Source: Promineifilum sp019695075
GTDB lineage: Bacteria > Chloroflexota > Anaerolineae > Promineifilales > Promineifilaceae
NCBI GenBank assembly: GCA_026129185.1
Contig: JAHCIO010000013.1
Location: 1-64,000 of the forward strand
Length of the DNA stretch: 64,000 bases
Reading direction: 5' to 3'
The notes below the pieces were generated by a model. It saw only the letters and a list, made by a program, of their open reading frames with translations, was not told where the DNA came from and searched no databases. The translations under genes and the position numbers were made by a program. Position 1 is the first letter of the stretch, and each line of letters starts with the position of its first letter. Of this stretch, positions 8,747 to 16,907 are shown one piece after another.

Positions 8747-9481
8747 CTATTGTGATGAGGGCGTGGTGGTTGCCGCCGCCTTGGCGGCGACCTGCTGCCG
8801 TTCCAGTTCGGCCAGGGTCGCGTCGTAGCGGTCGGCCAGGGCGATCAGGTAATCGTGAAACTCGCCCCAATGGGCGGCGATCGTGGTCGCCGCCTGTCCC
8901 GTCTCGGCCGACTTCTGTCGCCGCAGCCAGCCGAAGATGGCCCGCGCCAGCGCGCCCAGCCGTTGCCGCGCCTGGGCGACGATCTCCTGGGCCAGGTTGA
9001 GCAGCGGGCTTGTCTGCGTCGTCTCCAGGACACGGTGCAGCGCCGCCGCGGCCAACTCCGCGCGGGCGGGATGGTCCAGGTCGCCACGGCCGATGGCGTA
9101 GTCGAGCAGGAAGGCGCGATGCCAGTAGTAGCTCAGCTTCTCGCTGGTGTCGTAGATGGTCAGGATGTAGAGCACCGTCCGCCAGATGTTGCGGATGAGG
9201 TAGATGATCGCCTGCACCGGCCACAGCAGGCAGCCGGGAAAGAGCGTCTGCCGCTGGCGGTTGACGGCGCGGATGGATGGCAATGGCAGAGCGCGCCCGC
9301 GCCGCCGGGCGATGTCGCCGGGCATGCGCCGGCGGAAGTAGGCTTCGATCAGGCCATCGACGAAGGGGATGGGCAACAACAGCGCCAGCCCGGCGAAGGT
9401 GGCGTCGGCGTAGATGATCCAGTCGAACTCGGTCGGTACGCGGCGGGCCGGCGACGCGACCGGCATGGGCGTGTCGGTCAC
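8747..9481 (-). CDS. Hypothetical membrane-associated protein
   Basis: 244 aa, family not recognised. A hydrophobic stretch at about 26-42 (TFAGLALLLPIPFVDGL) and another at about 88-110 (GCLLWPVQAIIYLIRNIW) suggest two membrane contacts. The second half is helical and charged, with an Ala/Gln-rich tail. The start is GTG, overlapping the stop of the Nudix gene by 4 nt (GTGA), so translation is probably coupled. A later ATG (MPVASPARR) would shorten it by five residues. The conserved operon position suggests a real protein; function unknown. Confidence 0.7.
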   Translation of the reverse strand: MTDTPMPVASPARRVPTEFDWIIYADATFAGLALLLPIPFVDGLIEAYFRRRMPGDIARRRGRALPLPSIRAVNRQRQTLFPGCLLWPVQAIIYLIRNIWRTVLYILTIYDTSEKLSYYWHRAFLLDYAIGRGDLDHPARAELAAAALHRVLETTQTSPLLNLAQEIVAQARQRLGALARAIFGWLRRQKSAETGQAATTIAAHWGEFHDYLIALADRYDATLAELERQQVAAKAAATTTPSSQ

Positions 9482-10014
9482 TGCTCGCCCTCTCGCGCCA
9501 GATAGGCCAGCAACTCGCGCAGGCCGATGATGGTCTTGCCGTCGCGGAAGCGCCCTGCGTCGAGCATCCGCCGGGCTTCGTCCAGAGGCATCTCAACGAC
9601 TTCGATGTCCTCGGTGTCCTCCGGCCTGGCCTCGGTCGGCTCCAGGTCTAGCCCCAGGAAGACGGCGATGCGCTCGGTGCAGTAGCCGGGGGAGACGTAG
9701 AAGTTGGCCACGGGGATGAGCCGCCCGGCGTGGTAGCCGACCTCCTCGCCCAGTTCGGCCTGGGCGCGGGCGGCGGGGTCGTCGTCGGCGCTCTCCAGCT
9801 TGCCGGCGGGAATCTCCAGCAGCGACTCATCGACCACCGGCCGCCGCTGGCGCACTAACAGCACGCGGTCGCCGCGCAGGGGCACGACGGCCGCGCCGCC
9901 GTAGTGGCTAACGATGTCGAAGCGTTGCGTCTGGCCGGCCAGCAGCGTCTCGGCGCGGCTGACGCGGATGATCTTGCCCTCGTAGATGTCCTGCCTGTTC
10001 AGCCATTGGGTCAT
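9478..10014 (-). CDS. Nudix hydrolase, ADP-ribose pyrophosphatase-like
   Basis: 178 aa. Nudix enzymes cleave nucleoside diphosphates linked to another moiety; the EIPAGKLE lead-in and the SPGYCTERI segment are typical of the ADP-sugar group (NudF-like). The Nudix box, GKLESADDDPAARAQAEL then GEEVGY, keeps the metal-binding Glu residues (AELGEE). It has one extra residue between the first Gly and the catalytic helix, and Ala replaces the usual Arg of the REL motif. First gene of a three-gene minus-strand unit, overlapping the next gene by 4 nt. ADP-ribose is the likeliest substrate, by similarity of motif only. Confidence 0.88.
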   Translation of the reverse strand: MTQWLNRQDIYEGKIIRVSRAETLLAGQTQRFDIVSHYGGAAVVPLRGDRVLLVRQRRPVVDESLLEIPAGKLESADDDPAARAQAELGEEVGYHAGRLIPVANFYVSPGYCTERIAVFLGLDLEPTEARPEDTEDIEVVEMPLDEARRMLDAGRFRDGKTIIGLRELLAYLAREGEQ

Positions 10015-10081
10015 ACGTCTGCGGCTCCCGGTCGTGGGTGAGGAGTAAGCGTTGACTCAAATGGTACGGCAGGGGCGTCAA

Positions 10082-10831
10082 TCAGGCAACTGCGCGCTCC
10101 GGGGTAGCCCCAGCGGCGACGGCCGCCGGCGCATGGGGCGCGAACAGGTAGCCGCGTCCACGCACCGAGAGGATCGACACGCGGTCGCCCAATGCTTGCT
10201 CCAGCTTGCGTCGCAGCCGGTGGACGGTGACGCGCAGTGTGCCGTCGTTGACCGGCTCGTCGGGCCAAACCTGCTGGAGCAGATACTCGCGGCCGAGCGC
10301 CCGGTCGGGGTAGCGCATCAGCAACCGCAACAGGTCGGCCTCGCGGTCGGTCAGCCTCACCGTATGGCTGCCGATCGCCACCGCCTGCCCGTCGCTGCGG
10401 CGGGCGGTCGCGTCCTCGCCCCCCTCGCCCGGCGCTGACCAACGCCGCAGACAGCGCCGCACGCGCATGACGATCTCGCCCGGTTCGGCCGGCCGGATGA
10501 TGAAATCGTCGAAACAGGCTTCCATCAGGGTGGCTTCGCTGTAGAGCGCCTCGCTGGTGAGGGCGATCAGCGGCACGTCGCCAGAGGCGTGGATGTCGCG
10601 GCAGAGGGCCACCTCGACGGTGTGACTCCGGGCGCGGACGGCCAGCAGCAGCAGGTCGGGCGAGCCGAAGCGCCCCACGTGCCGCCGCCCCTCCTCGGCC
10701 GAGACCACGCAATCGGCCCGAAAGCCCGCGGCCTCCAGCGCCAGGCACATGCCCTCACGCTCCGGCCCGTCGTCATCGACCACCAGGATACGTGTCTTTG
10801 CGGATCGCCCCGATCGGTTCCCGTCCAACAT
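10082..10831 (-). CDS. OmpR-family regulator with a degenerate receiver
   Basis: 249 aa. The receiver domain (about 12-125) keeps the acidic cluster VVDDDGPE, but the phospho-acceptor position in PDLLLLAV is Ala64 instead of Asp, and the conserved Lys of the KP motif is Arg (IIRPAEP). Normal phosphorylation therefore looks impossible. The C-terminal winged helix (about 150-235) is intact: LTDREADLLRLLMRYPDRAL, REYLLQQVW, the recognition-helix region TLRVTVHRLRRKLE and VRGRGYLF. It probably binds DNA constitutively or responds to a ligand or protein partner. No histidine kinase gene lies next to it. The start follows an AAAGGGG ribosome-binding site. Confidence 0.9.
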   Translation of the reverse strand: MLDGNRSGRSAKTRILVVDDDGPEREGMCLALEAAGFRADCVVSAEEGRRHVGRFGSPDLLLLAVRARSHTVEVALCRDIHASGDVPLIALTSEALYSEATLMEACFDDFIIRPAEPGEIVMRVRRCLRRWSAPGEGGEDATARRSDGQAVAIGSHTVRLTDREADLLRLLMRYPDRALGREYLLQQVWPDEPVNDGTLRVTVHRLRRKLEQALGDRVSILSVRGRGYLFAPHAPAAVAAGATPERAVA

Positions 10832-10852
10832 ACATCATTCCCCTTTCAAGCA

Positions 10853-10885
10853 GCAAAGCCCAGCGCATCACGCGCCGGGCTTTGC
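10853..10885 (-). terminator. Hairpin after the phasin-like gene
   Basis: GCAAAGCCC pairs with GGGCTTTGC (9 bp), with GCGC-rich pairing inside. It lies 57 nt past the stop of the phasin-like gene and before the regulator's start. There is no long T-run, so it is a moderate candidate. Confidence 0.55.
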
Positions 10886-10941
10886 GGGAACTAAGAGGAG
10901 GATGGCTGTCCGGCAGAGGACTGGACAGCGGGCGGCAATGA

Positions 10942-11352
10942 TTAGATCTGCTGCGCGGCCGCGTTTTCCTTGATTACCTTGTCCAGCTTGCGCTCGACCG
11001 AGCCGACCTTCTTGGTCATGGTCTCGATCTGCTCGACGGTCGGGACGTGGACACGGGTGAGCACCTGCTCGCTGTACTTATCAAACGCCTCGTTGGCCTT
11101 CTTGACGGTGTCCTTGGCCACGGTCTGGGGCATCTCCACCAGATCCTCGACCCGGCCGCGGTTCTCCTTGGCCATCTTCTCGCCCCGCTCCACCAGCGTG
11201 TGGCGATAGTCCTTCCCGCGCTTCACCAGCTCCTGGACGTTCTCCTGGACGACATCGACGACGCCAAGGCTCATGTACAGGGTCTCACGTCCCAATTCCA
11301 CTACCTTGTCGGTCAGAGTCTTCACATTCGTCACTTCAACATGTTCGGTCAT
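10942..11352 (-). CDS. Phasin-like coiled-coil protein
   Basis: 136 aa, almost entirely helical and charged, without signal peptide or membrane segment. The C-terminal part, VPTVEQIETMTKKVGSVERK, resembles the PhaF/PhaI phasin end (a Pro, then Ile-Glu-x-Leu/Met-Thr, then a heptad coiled coil). Phasins coat polyhydroxyalkanoate granules or organise lipid surfaces. No PHA synthase gene lies in the window, so a granule role is an inference; a generic stress coiled-coil protein is the alternative. It stands alone behind a strong promoter with two operator-like palindromes, so expression is probably switched by a repressor. Confidence 0.65.
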   Translation of the reverse strand: MTEHVEVTNVKTLTDKVVELGRETLYMSLGVVDVVQENVQELVKRGKDYRHTLVERGEKMAKENRGRVEDLVEMPQTVAKDTVKKANEAFDKYSEQVLTRVHVPTVEQIETMTKKVGSVERKLDKVIKENAAAQQI

Positions 11353-11394
11353 TCTAGCTTACCTCATTGTGCCGTTGAGCACTATATTTGCATG

Positions 11395-11449
11395 TAACGC
11401 ATTGCGTCATAGTCAAGGATAATATAACGCATTGCGTCATCTTTGTCAA
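11395..11449 (-). promoter_or_regulatory. Sigma-70 promoter with twin operator palindromes
   Basis: On the minus strand, TTGACA (11444-11449), a 17-bp spacer and TATATT (11421-11426) form a near-consensus promoter, 62 nt or so upstream of the phasin-like ATG. Two identical 16-bp elements, TAACGCATTGCGTCAT on the plus strand, lie at 11395-11410 and 11425-11440. Each contains the palindrome ACGCATTGCGT. They are exactly 30 bp apart, about three helical turns; one fills the spacer and the other overlaps the start region. This is the geometry of repression by a dimeric (for example TetR-type) regulator. The regulator's gene is not identifiable here. Confidence 0.8.
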
Positions 11450-11606
11450 GGGGCACTTTGGTCAGTTACAAGAATGACGCGAATCTGTAACAAATGGTAA
11501 TGCAAGCTGGCTGTGGGGACAAGTAAGCAAGTGGAATTGCCGTTGATTGCCGCCGGGCATACCCCTATACTCTGCCCACCCAAAACGACAGTTGGAGAGA
11601 CGCCTC

Positions 11607-12446
11607 ATGAACCGGTTTGTTCTACTGCTGCTTGTGCTGACGCTGGCGCTGCTGACGGTGGGCTGCGGCACGAGCGACTCACCGCCGGCCATCGCCACGA
11701 CCGCGCCCATCGCTGCCCCGCTGCCCACCGCAATTACTACGGCCACGTCCGCGCCCGTGGAAACGCTTCCACCGGCTCCCTCCCCCACCCCGGCCGAACA
11801 GGCCACGCCCGCCGCCACGCGCACCGGCGCCGATTACGTCCTGCGTCTGCCGCGCGAGGATGCCGTGCCCTCCGGCTGGGCCATGAGTCCCCAGCCTGAC
11901 TTCGAGACGCGCGCGCCGCGGCCGGGCGAAACCTACCGCTTTGCCTGCCGCGACCTGCCCGCGCGCAGCATCGGCATCGCCACTGTCGGCTATCGCCACC
12001 TCGACGGGCTGCCCAGCGTGGCTATCGAGTACGTCATTTACCCGACAGCCGAAGACGCCGCCGCCGCCCTGGCCGATATGCGCGTGGCGGCCGACACCTG
12101 TGGCGATTTCACCATCGGCTCCGGCGACGCGGCCACGGCGGCCAGCTTCGCCCCGTTGGAACCGCCCGTCGGCGGTGAGGAGGGTTTCGCCGCGGCGCTG
12201 ACCACCGCCAACGCCGTCAGCGGCGACCTGGTGACCCACCTGGTCAAGGTACGCCAGAACCACGTCATCATCGGCATCAGCCACACCGCCCGCGCCGGCG
12301 ACGCGCCACCGGACGAAGCCCTGACGCGCGCGCTCATCGAGACGGCGTTGAGTAACCTGCGCGATGGCCCGCGCCCCAGTGGCCCCAGCGCCGCCCGCCC
12401 CGCGCCCTACGCTCTCAGTTCGCGCAGGTTATCGCGGATCATGTAG
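11607..12446 (+). CDS. Secreted lipoprotein, unknown function
   Basis: 279 aa. The N-terminus MNRFVLLLLVLTLALLTVGC is a lipoprotein signal with lipobox LTVGC, followed by a Thr/Pro/Ala-rich linker to about residue 75. The mature domain (80-260) shows no family that can be named; it includes FACRDLPARSIGIATVGYRH and AIEYVIYPTAEDAAAALADM, resembling PsbP/LpqN-like sensor folds only loosely. The start at 11607 follows GGAGAG; an upstream extension lacks a signal sequence and was rejected. Its last 40 nt overlap the 3' end of the convergent Vps62-like gene. Confidence 0.75.
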   Translation: MNRFVLLLLVLTLALLTVGCGTSDSPPAIATTAPIAAPLPTAITTATSAPVETLPPAPSPTPAEQATPAATRTGADYVLRLPREDAVPSGWAMSPQPDFETRAPRPGETYRFACRDLPARSIGIATVGYRHLDGLPSVAIEYVIYPTAEDAAAALADMRVAADTCGDFTIGSGDAATAASFAPLEPPVGGEEGFAAALTTANAVSGDLVTHLVKVRQNHVIIGISHTARAGDAPPDEALTRALIETALSNLRDGPRPSGPSAARPAPYALSSRRLSRIM

Positions 12447-14203
12447 AGAACGATGACAATCAGGCCGCCGATGATGATCCACTGCCAGAATTCGATGAAC
12501 AGAATGATGGTACAGACGACGGCCAGCGCGATGATGACCGACAGCAGGAAGCGGGCCACGCGGGCGCGGGCCAGGGCGTCGATGGCCCCAAAGGCCGCGG
12601 CCACCGCCAGCGCCCAGGCGACCCAGTGCCTCGGCGTGGTCACCAGCAGATAGCCAAAGGTCATCAGCGCCAGCGCGCCACTGACGGCCGCCCAAACCTC
12701 GATAGCCCGGTGCTGCTCCACCGGCGGCGCGGGATGATGGGGCTGCCGCAGGTGGGCGTCGGGCGGGCCGTAGTCGCTCGTTTGGACGCGGCCCCAGTAG
12801 TCGATCAGAGCCAGGCGCGTCTCGGCCAGCTCCGACTCGCGCCGCACCAACGCCTGAAAGTCAGCCTGCCGGACGGTCAACTCGCGCGTCCGATCCTCGC
12901 GCAGGCTGCTGAAGTACGCCGTCGCTTTCAGCGCCTCCACGTCGAGAGCTATATCGCGCAGCAAAGCCCGCTCCGTCTCGATCCGGTCGCGCACCTGTCT
13001 CAGGTCGGCCGTGACTTCGTCGATGCGCGTGCGCACCTCCTCCGCCAGCCGGCCGATGGGAAAGAGCTTGTCCACGCCCGCCCAGCCGAGCGGGTCATAC
13101 CACGACATGCGCACGCTGCCGTCGCGGTTGAACTTCGGGCCGGAGGGCGCGCGCTCACCGCCGAAGCGATCCTGTGTGTCCAGCCCCCACAGGCCGCGGT
13201 AGTGGGCCACCCAGGCGGTGTTGTCGTCGATGAGCACGGGCGACCACGTCCGTGGTTGGCCGGGGCCAATGCTGACGCCATCGCCGCGGGCGTAGTCGAC
13301 GAAAGGCACGCTGATGAGTTGCTCGATGCGCTGGGCGGCGGCGGCCGGGTCGCCCTGGCGCAGCGTCTCTGTCCAAAACTTGCGCGCTGCGTTCAGGGCA
13401 TGCTTCACCGGCGTCAGAAAAGCCGGCTCGATGGCCATCATGTACTCGCCGGCCTCGAAGTAGCTGCCGTGGGAACCCGCGCCGGCGAAGATGACCGGGT
13501 GATCGCCCTCTCTCACCAGCAGCGGGTCGTCCCACCGGCGGCGCAACTCGTCGCCGCGCATGTCGTGGGCGGCATAGGCGACCCACATCGGCCGCGTGAC
13601 CCCGTCCTGCTCGTAGAGGTAGATGAACGCCTGCTCCCAGTCGGCCTCGTGGTCGTTGACGCCATAGAAGCCGGAGCGCCAATTGTTCATCGTGTAGAAG
13701 TAGAGGTAGTGGAGGACGATCCAGCCGCCGGCGCGCACGACTCGGCCATAGTAGACGGCGCGGTCGTCTTCCTGGCTCAGCGCGCGCGTCTTGATCTCGG
13801 CCGCGGCCGACGTGCCGCCGGGCAACGTGCCGCGAACGAGCAGCGACAGGTTGAAGAAGGCGTCGCCGATGCGGGAGATGAGGGGCACGCGGGCCAGCCG
13901 GCCAGGAGCCTTGAAGACGGGCCGGTCGGGTCGGGCCAACCAGCGCTGGTACTCCAGCGGCGACAGTGGCTCGCGCACGAAGCGCAGGTAGTAGAGGGAA
14001 CCGGGTGGCAGCGTATCGTAGGTCGCCAGCTGATCCAGTGTCAATTCGCCCTCCGGCGCCAGTTCGACGGGCTGCTTCTCGGCCGTCAGCTCCCACAGAC
14101 TCGACGCGCCGACGTAGCTATCGACGGCGCGCGGGAGGAATAGCTCCCCCTGTGTCATGCGGACAATGGGTTCATACTGGCGCAGCAGGTCTAGATCGCT
14201 CAT
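12407..14203 (-). CDS. Vps62-like domain protein with C-terminal membrane segments
   Basis: 598 aa. Residues of about 170-275 match the Vps62 pattern: LHYLYFYTMNNWRSGFYG, HEADWEQAFIYLYEQDG, VAYAAHD, then HPVIFAGAGSHGSYFEAGEY. In that fold the His, Glu-x-Asp-Trp and GSH residues cluster, but its activity is unknown. A coiled coil follows (about 390-470). The C-terminus has closely spaced hydrophobic helices (ALALMTFGYLLV, WALAVAAAFGAI, LLSVIIALAVVCTIILFI, IIIGGLIVIVLYMI). The start ATG overlaps the stop of the upstream membrane-protein gene (ATGA), so the two are probably partners. Family assignment is by motif; no enzyme activity is claimed. Confidence 0.7.
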   Translation of the reverse strand: MSDLDLLRQYEPIVRMTQGELFLPRAVDSYVGASSLWELTAEKQPVELAPEGELTLDQLATYDTLPPGSLYYLRFVREPLSPLEYQRWLARPDRPVFKAPGRLARVPLISRIGDAFFNLSLLVRGTLPGGTSAAAEIKTRALSQEDDRAVYYGRVVRAGGWIVLHYLYFYTMNNWRSGFYGVNDHEADWEQAFIYLYEQDGVTRPMWVAYAAHDMRGDELRRRWDDPLLVREGDHPVIFAGAGSHGSYFEAGEYMMAIEPAFLTPVKHALNAARKFWTETLRQGDPAAAAQRIEQLISVPFVDYARGDGVSIGPGQPRTWSPVLIDDNTAWVAHYRGLWGLDTQDRFGGERAPSGPKFNRDGSVRMSWYDPLGWAGVDKLFPIGRLAEEVRTRIDEVTADLRQVRDRIETERALLRDIALDVEALKATAYFSSLREDRTRELTVRQADFQALVRRESELAETRLALIDYWGRVQTSDYGPPDAHLRQPHHPAPPVEQHRAIEVWAAVSGALALMTFGYLLVTTPRHWVAWALAVAAAFGAIDALARARVARFLLSVIIALAVVCTIILFIEFWQWIIIGGLIVIVLYMIRDNLRELRA

Positions 14204-14697
14204 GGCCACATCGTTGGGGGCGGCACAGTGTTCGCCGGCCGGCGCTCGAACACCTGGCGGACGCTGCGCTCGTTGAGGTAGAAGACGGCCACGACGTGGA
14301 TCAACATGCTCAGGTAGAGCGGCGCGCCCTCCAGATACTTCCAGATGTTGTAGCCCAGCCCCACGCCGATGAGCAGCATGGCCATGACCCACGCCGAGCG
14401 GGCGCGGAACCACAGACCGATCGTGGTGATGAGGATCAGCAGGATGATGGCGACATCCAGCAGCGCCAGTAGGTTGGCGTTGTCGATCAGCAGCGCCGGC
14501 AAGTTCGACAAGCTGGCGCTCTCGCTCAGGGCCTCAGCAATCTGTAACAGCAACGGGCTGGTCAGGCTGGAGCGCAGCCGGAGGAAGTCGAGCACAGCCG
14601 CCAAAATAGTCAACAACAGCAGCACCATGATGGCGTAAACGCCAAACGGGCGCTTGCCCGGCTGTCGTACTTCGGGGCTGACTGTCGGCGTCATCAT
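14200..14697 (-). CDS. Multi-pass membrane protein, unknown
   Basis: 165 aa with four clear hydrophobic segments: about 19-38 (VYAIMVLLLLTILAAVLDFL), about 72-92 (LLALLDVAIILLILITTIGL), about 97-115 (SAWVMAMLLIGVGLGYNIW) and about 124-142 (LSMLIHVVAVFYLNE). No family recognised. It is translationally coupled to the Vps62-like gene downstream, so the two probably act together in the membrane. The start MMTPTV has no strong ribosome-binding site; the second ATG would fit as well. Confidence 0.7.
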   Translation of the reverse strand: MMTPTVSPEVRQPGKRPFGVYAIMVLLLLTILAAVLDFLRLRSSLTSPLLLQIAEALSESASLSNLPALLIDNANLLALLDVAIILLILITTIGLWFRARSAWVMAMLLIGVGLGYNIWKYLEGAPLYLSMLIHVVAVFYLNERSVRQVFERRPANTVPPPTMWP

Positions 14698-14748
14698 CGC
14701 CGGGAATCTTACTGCATTGGGGCGCGCAGGTACAAAAAACGCACGCCC

Positions 14749-14794
14749 GACCTCAGAGGTCTGACCTCAGAGGTCTTCTGAGACCTCTGAGGTC
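14749..14794. repeat. Palindromic intergenic repeat, family A (copy 2, three cores)
   Basis: Three GACCTC(A/T)GAGGTC cores in a row, the third inverted after a short spacer. It lies in the 208-nt divergent gap between the membrane-protein gene and the LysM gene. The remaining sequence of that gap shows no clear promoter. Confidence 0.85.
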
Positions 14795-14905
14795 TTTCCA
14801 CCCGGCGATCTTCCCGCCGCTGAGAACTTGCCCGGTGGACTTGCCTTAATGCGCCTCTTGTGCCAAAATCCGCCCGTTTGCGATCACACTCACTGGAACA
14901 CAACA

Positions 14906-16027
14906 ATGACAATGAAACGAGCACTGTCCATTCTGCTACTGTTACCCCTCTTGCTGTTGGCCGCGCAAGTCGCGCGGGCCGACACCATCCACGTCGTCCA
15001 ACCGGGCGACACGCTTTGGTCGATCTCGAAAGAGTACGGCGTATCCATGGAGGACATCGCCGCTGCCAACAACCTGCCCAACATCCGGGCGATCATGCTC
15101 GGCTACCCGCTGATCATCCCCGGCGTCAGTGGCCCGCTGGGCGCGCCGACGCCCACGCCCACGCCGCGGCCCGCCGCCACCCCGCGCACCTACACCATCC
15201 CGGCCAGCGCCGTGGCCACCGATGGCGGCGTCATCCACACCGTTGAGCCAGGCGATACGCTCTTCAGCATCTCGATGACCTACAACATCCTGATGGCCGA
15301 TATCATCGACGCCAACGAACTGGCCGACCCGCGGCACATCCCCCTGGGATCGACGTTGTTCATCCCCGGCGCGACGCTGAACCGGCCGCAGGCCACAGCC
15401 ACCCCCCGTCCCGCGGCCACGCCCGGCCAGTCGGCCGCGCCCACCGGCGGCAACCTTTTCGTCAACGGCAACTTCGAGGGCGACTGGTACTTCTACCTCT
15501 ATAACGAGCTACAGGTTCCCGAAGGCTGGTTGCTGGCCACCGACGAGGGGCCGAACACGTTGGAAGGCGGTCCCGGCGGCAACTTCAACCGCCCGGAAGT
15601 GCGCGTCGTCGGCACGAACCAACTGCCCGAAGAGGAGTGGGCGTGGTTTGTCTTCAACGGCACGCATACGGTTAAGGCCTTCAAGGGCGGCGCGCCGACG
15701 GCCTTCAGCATGTTCCAGGATGTCTACCTGCAGCCCGGCCGCTACCGGATGACGATCAACTTCTTCCCCGACATCGTCGCCGACTACAACCGCGGCGGCG
15801 GGCGCGTTTTCAACACCCACCCGCTGGCCGGCGAAGCGCGCATCATCCACAATGATGGCGGCACGTGGTTCGAGCCGGTCACCGTCGGGCAGAAGAACAC
15901 CCGCGTCTACGAGTTCACCGTCAGCCAGGCCGGCCCCGTTCGTCTGGGCGCCGCCTTCCGCAACCGCTTCGAGACGGCCAACAACGGCTGGTTCCTCGAC
16001 GACTGGCGGCTGGAGAAGATCGGCTAA
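14906..16027 (+). CDS. Secreted protein with two LysM domains
   Basis: 373 aa. A signal peptide (MTMKRALSILLLLPLLLLAA, cleavage near ARA-DT) is followed by LysM 1 (about 27-74, VVQPGDTLWSISKEYGVS) and a Pro/Thr linker. LysM 2 (about 111-158, VEPGDTLFSISMTYNILM) and a second linker come next. A C-terminal jelly-roll-like carbohydrate-binding region begins LFVNGNFEGDWYFYL and ends WFLDDWRLEKIG. LysM domains bind peptidoglycan or chitin-like glycans, so the protein is probably cell-wall-attached and presents the C-terminal domain. No catalytic motif is visible. Upstream in-frame codons lack a signal and were dropped. A strong terminator follows. Confidence 0.85.
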   Translation: MTMKRALSILLLLPLLLLAAQVARADTIHVVQPGDTLWSISKEYGVSMEDIAAANNLPNIRAIMLGYPLIIPGVSGPLGAPTPTPTPRPAATPRTYTIPASAVATDGGVIHTVEPGDTLFSISMTYNILMADIIDANELADPRHIPLGSTLFIPGATLNRPQATATPRPAATPGQSAAPTGGNLFVNGNFEGDWYFYLYNELQVPEGWLLATDEGPNTLEGGPGGNFNRPEVRVVGTNQLPEEEWAWFVFNGTHTVKAFKGGAPTAFSMFQDVYLQPGRYRMTINFFPDIVADYNRGGGRVFNTHPLAGEARIIHNDGGTWFEPVTVGQKNTRVYEFTVSQAGPVRLGAAFRNRFETANNGWFLDDWRLEKIG

Positions 16028-16057
16028 CGGCGGCCGCGACCCCAGCATTCATACACA

Positions 16058-16085
16058 AAAAGAGCACCTGCTGAGGTGCTCTTTT
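16058..16085 (+). terminator. Rho-independent terminator after the LysM gene
   Basis: AAAAGAGCACCT (16058-16069), loop GCTG, AGGTGCTCTTTT (16074-16085): a perfect 12-bp stem with A-tract and T-tract on either side, so it may work in both directions. It starts 31 nt after the stop codon. Confidence 0.9.
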
Positions 16086-16102
16086 CATTTGGCGTCCATG
16101 CG

Positions 16103-16185
16103 GTGCGTCGCACTTTCCTGAGTGCGTCGCACCTTCTTCAAGGCCCTCAAGAAAGTGCCAGGCACTTCAGAAAGTGCCAGGCACT
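16103..16185. repeat. Palindromic intergenic repeat, family C (copy 1)
   Basis: Two GTGCGTCGCAC palindromes and two AGTGCCAGGCACT palindromes separated by AAGAAAG/CTTTC-type spacers. The same set recurs at 36280-36345 and 54563-54651. It sits between convergent genes. Confidence 0.85.
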
Positions 16186-16189
16186 GAAC

Positions 16190-16861
16190 TTACGCCTGCG
16201 CCAGGGGGGCGATGCACACCTCGCTATCGTTCTGCACGCGGTTGACGGCCGTGCTGACCGGGTAGGCCGACAGCCCTTCCGGCGCGAACGGCCGCAGCAG
16301 GTGGTTGAGCTGATCCGCCTCGGTAGTCGGGTCGAGCCACATGCTGTAGTCGTCCGGCTCCAGAATGACCGGCATGCGGTTGTGGATCGGTTCCATGAGC
16401 GTGTTGGGCAGCGTCGTCAGGATGGTACACGTCTCCAGCTCGCCGCCATCGGGCGCGTGCCAGACCTCCCACAGACCGGCCAGCGACAGCAGGCCGCTAC
16501 CCGCCGCGCGGATGTACATCGGCTGCTTGCCCTTGCCAAGCTGCTGCCACTCGTAGAAGCCCGTCGCCGGGATCAGGCAGCGGCGGCGCTTGAAAGCGGC
16601 GCGGAAGGCGGGCTTGTCGGCCGCCGTCTCGGCGCGGGCGTTGATCAGCTTGCTCCCCATCGCCGGGTCTTTCGACCACGACGGAATGAGGCCCCATTGG
16701 AAGTGGGTTAGCTCCCGCGCGCCGTTCCGGCTCAGCCGGACAGCGGCGACGGGCTGCGTGGGGGCGATGTTGTAGCGGGGGGCGATGAACGGGACTTCCG
16801 CCAACTCATAATGGGCCGCCACCTCTTCACCGGTGGCGGCCAGGGCAAATCGGCCGCACAT
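16190..16861 (-). CDS. yedK: SRAP-domain protein (YedK/HMCES-like abasic-site shield)
   Basis: 223 aa, the full SRAP fold. It begins MCGRFAL, so Cys2 becomes the N-terminal nucleophile that crosslinks to abasic sites in single-stranded DNA. Other family residues are present: YNIAPTQPV, WGLIPSWSKD, the catalytic NARAET (residues about 74-79), CLIPATGFYEW, and the His of HNRMPVIL. It protects replication forks from cleavage at abasic sites. The start follows GAAGGAG, and the protein must begin exactly here for Cys2 to be exposed. No SOS genes are adjacent. Confidence 0.95.
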   Translation of the reverse strand: MCGRFALAATGEEVAAHYELAEVPFIAPRYNIAPTQPVAAVRLSRNGARELTHFQWGLIPSWSKDPAMGSKLINARAETAADKPAFRAAFKRRRCLIPATGFYEWQQLGKGKQPMYIRAAGSGLLSLAGLWEVWHAPDGGELETCTILTTLPNTLMEPIHNRMPVILEPDDYSMWLDPTTEADQLNHLLRPFAPEGLSAYPVSTAVNRVQNDSEVCIAPLAQA

Positions 16862-16907
16862 GTTGTACTCCTTCTGAAGTCGCCGCGCTGGGCGCGGGCC
16901 GGCCCGG

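Noticed and set aside
12626..14143. A 505-codon frame on the plus strand
   Set aside because: Antisense to the Vps62-like gene; composition Arg/His/Val/Ala-rich without a recognisable fold.
14709..14924. A 71-codon frame on the minus strand upstream of the LysM gene
   Set aside because: It translates the family A palindromes and lacks a ribosome-binding site.
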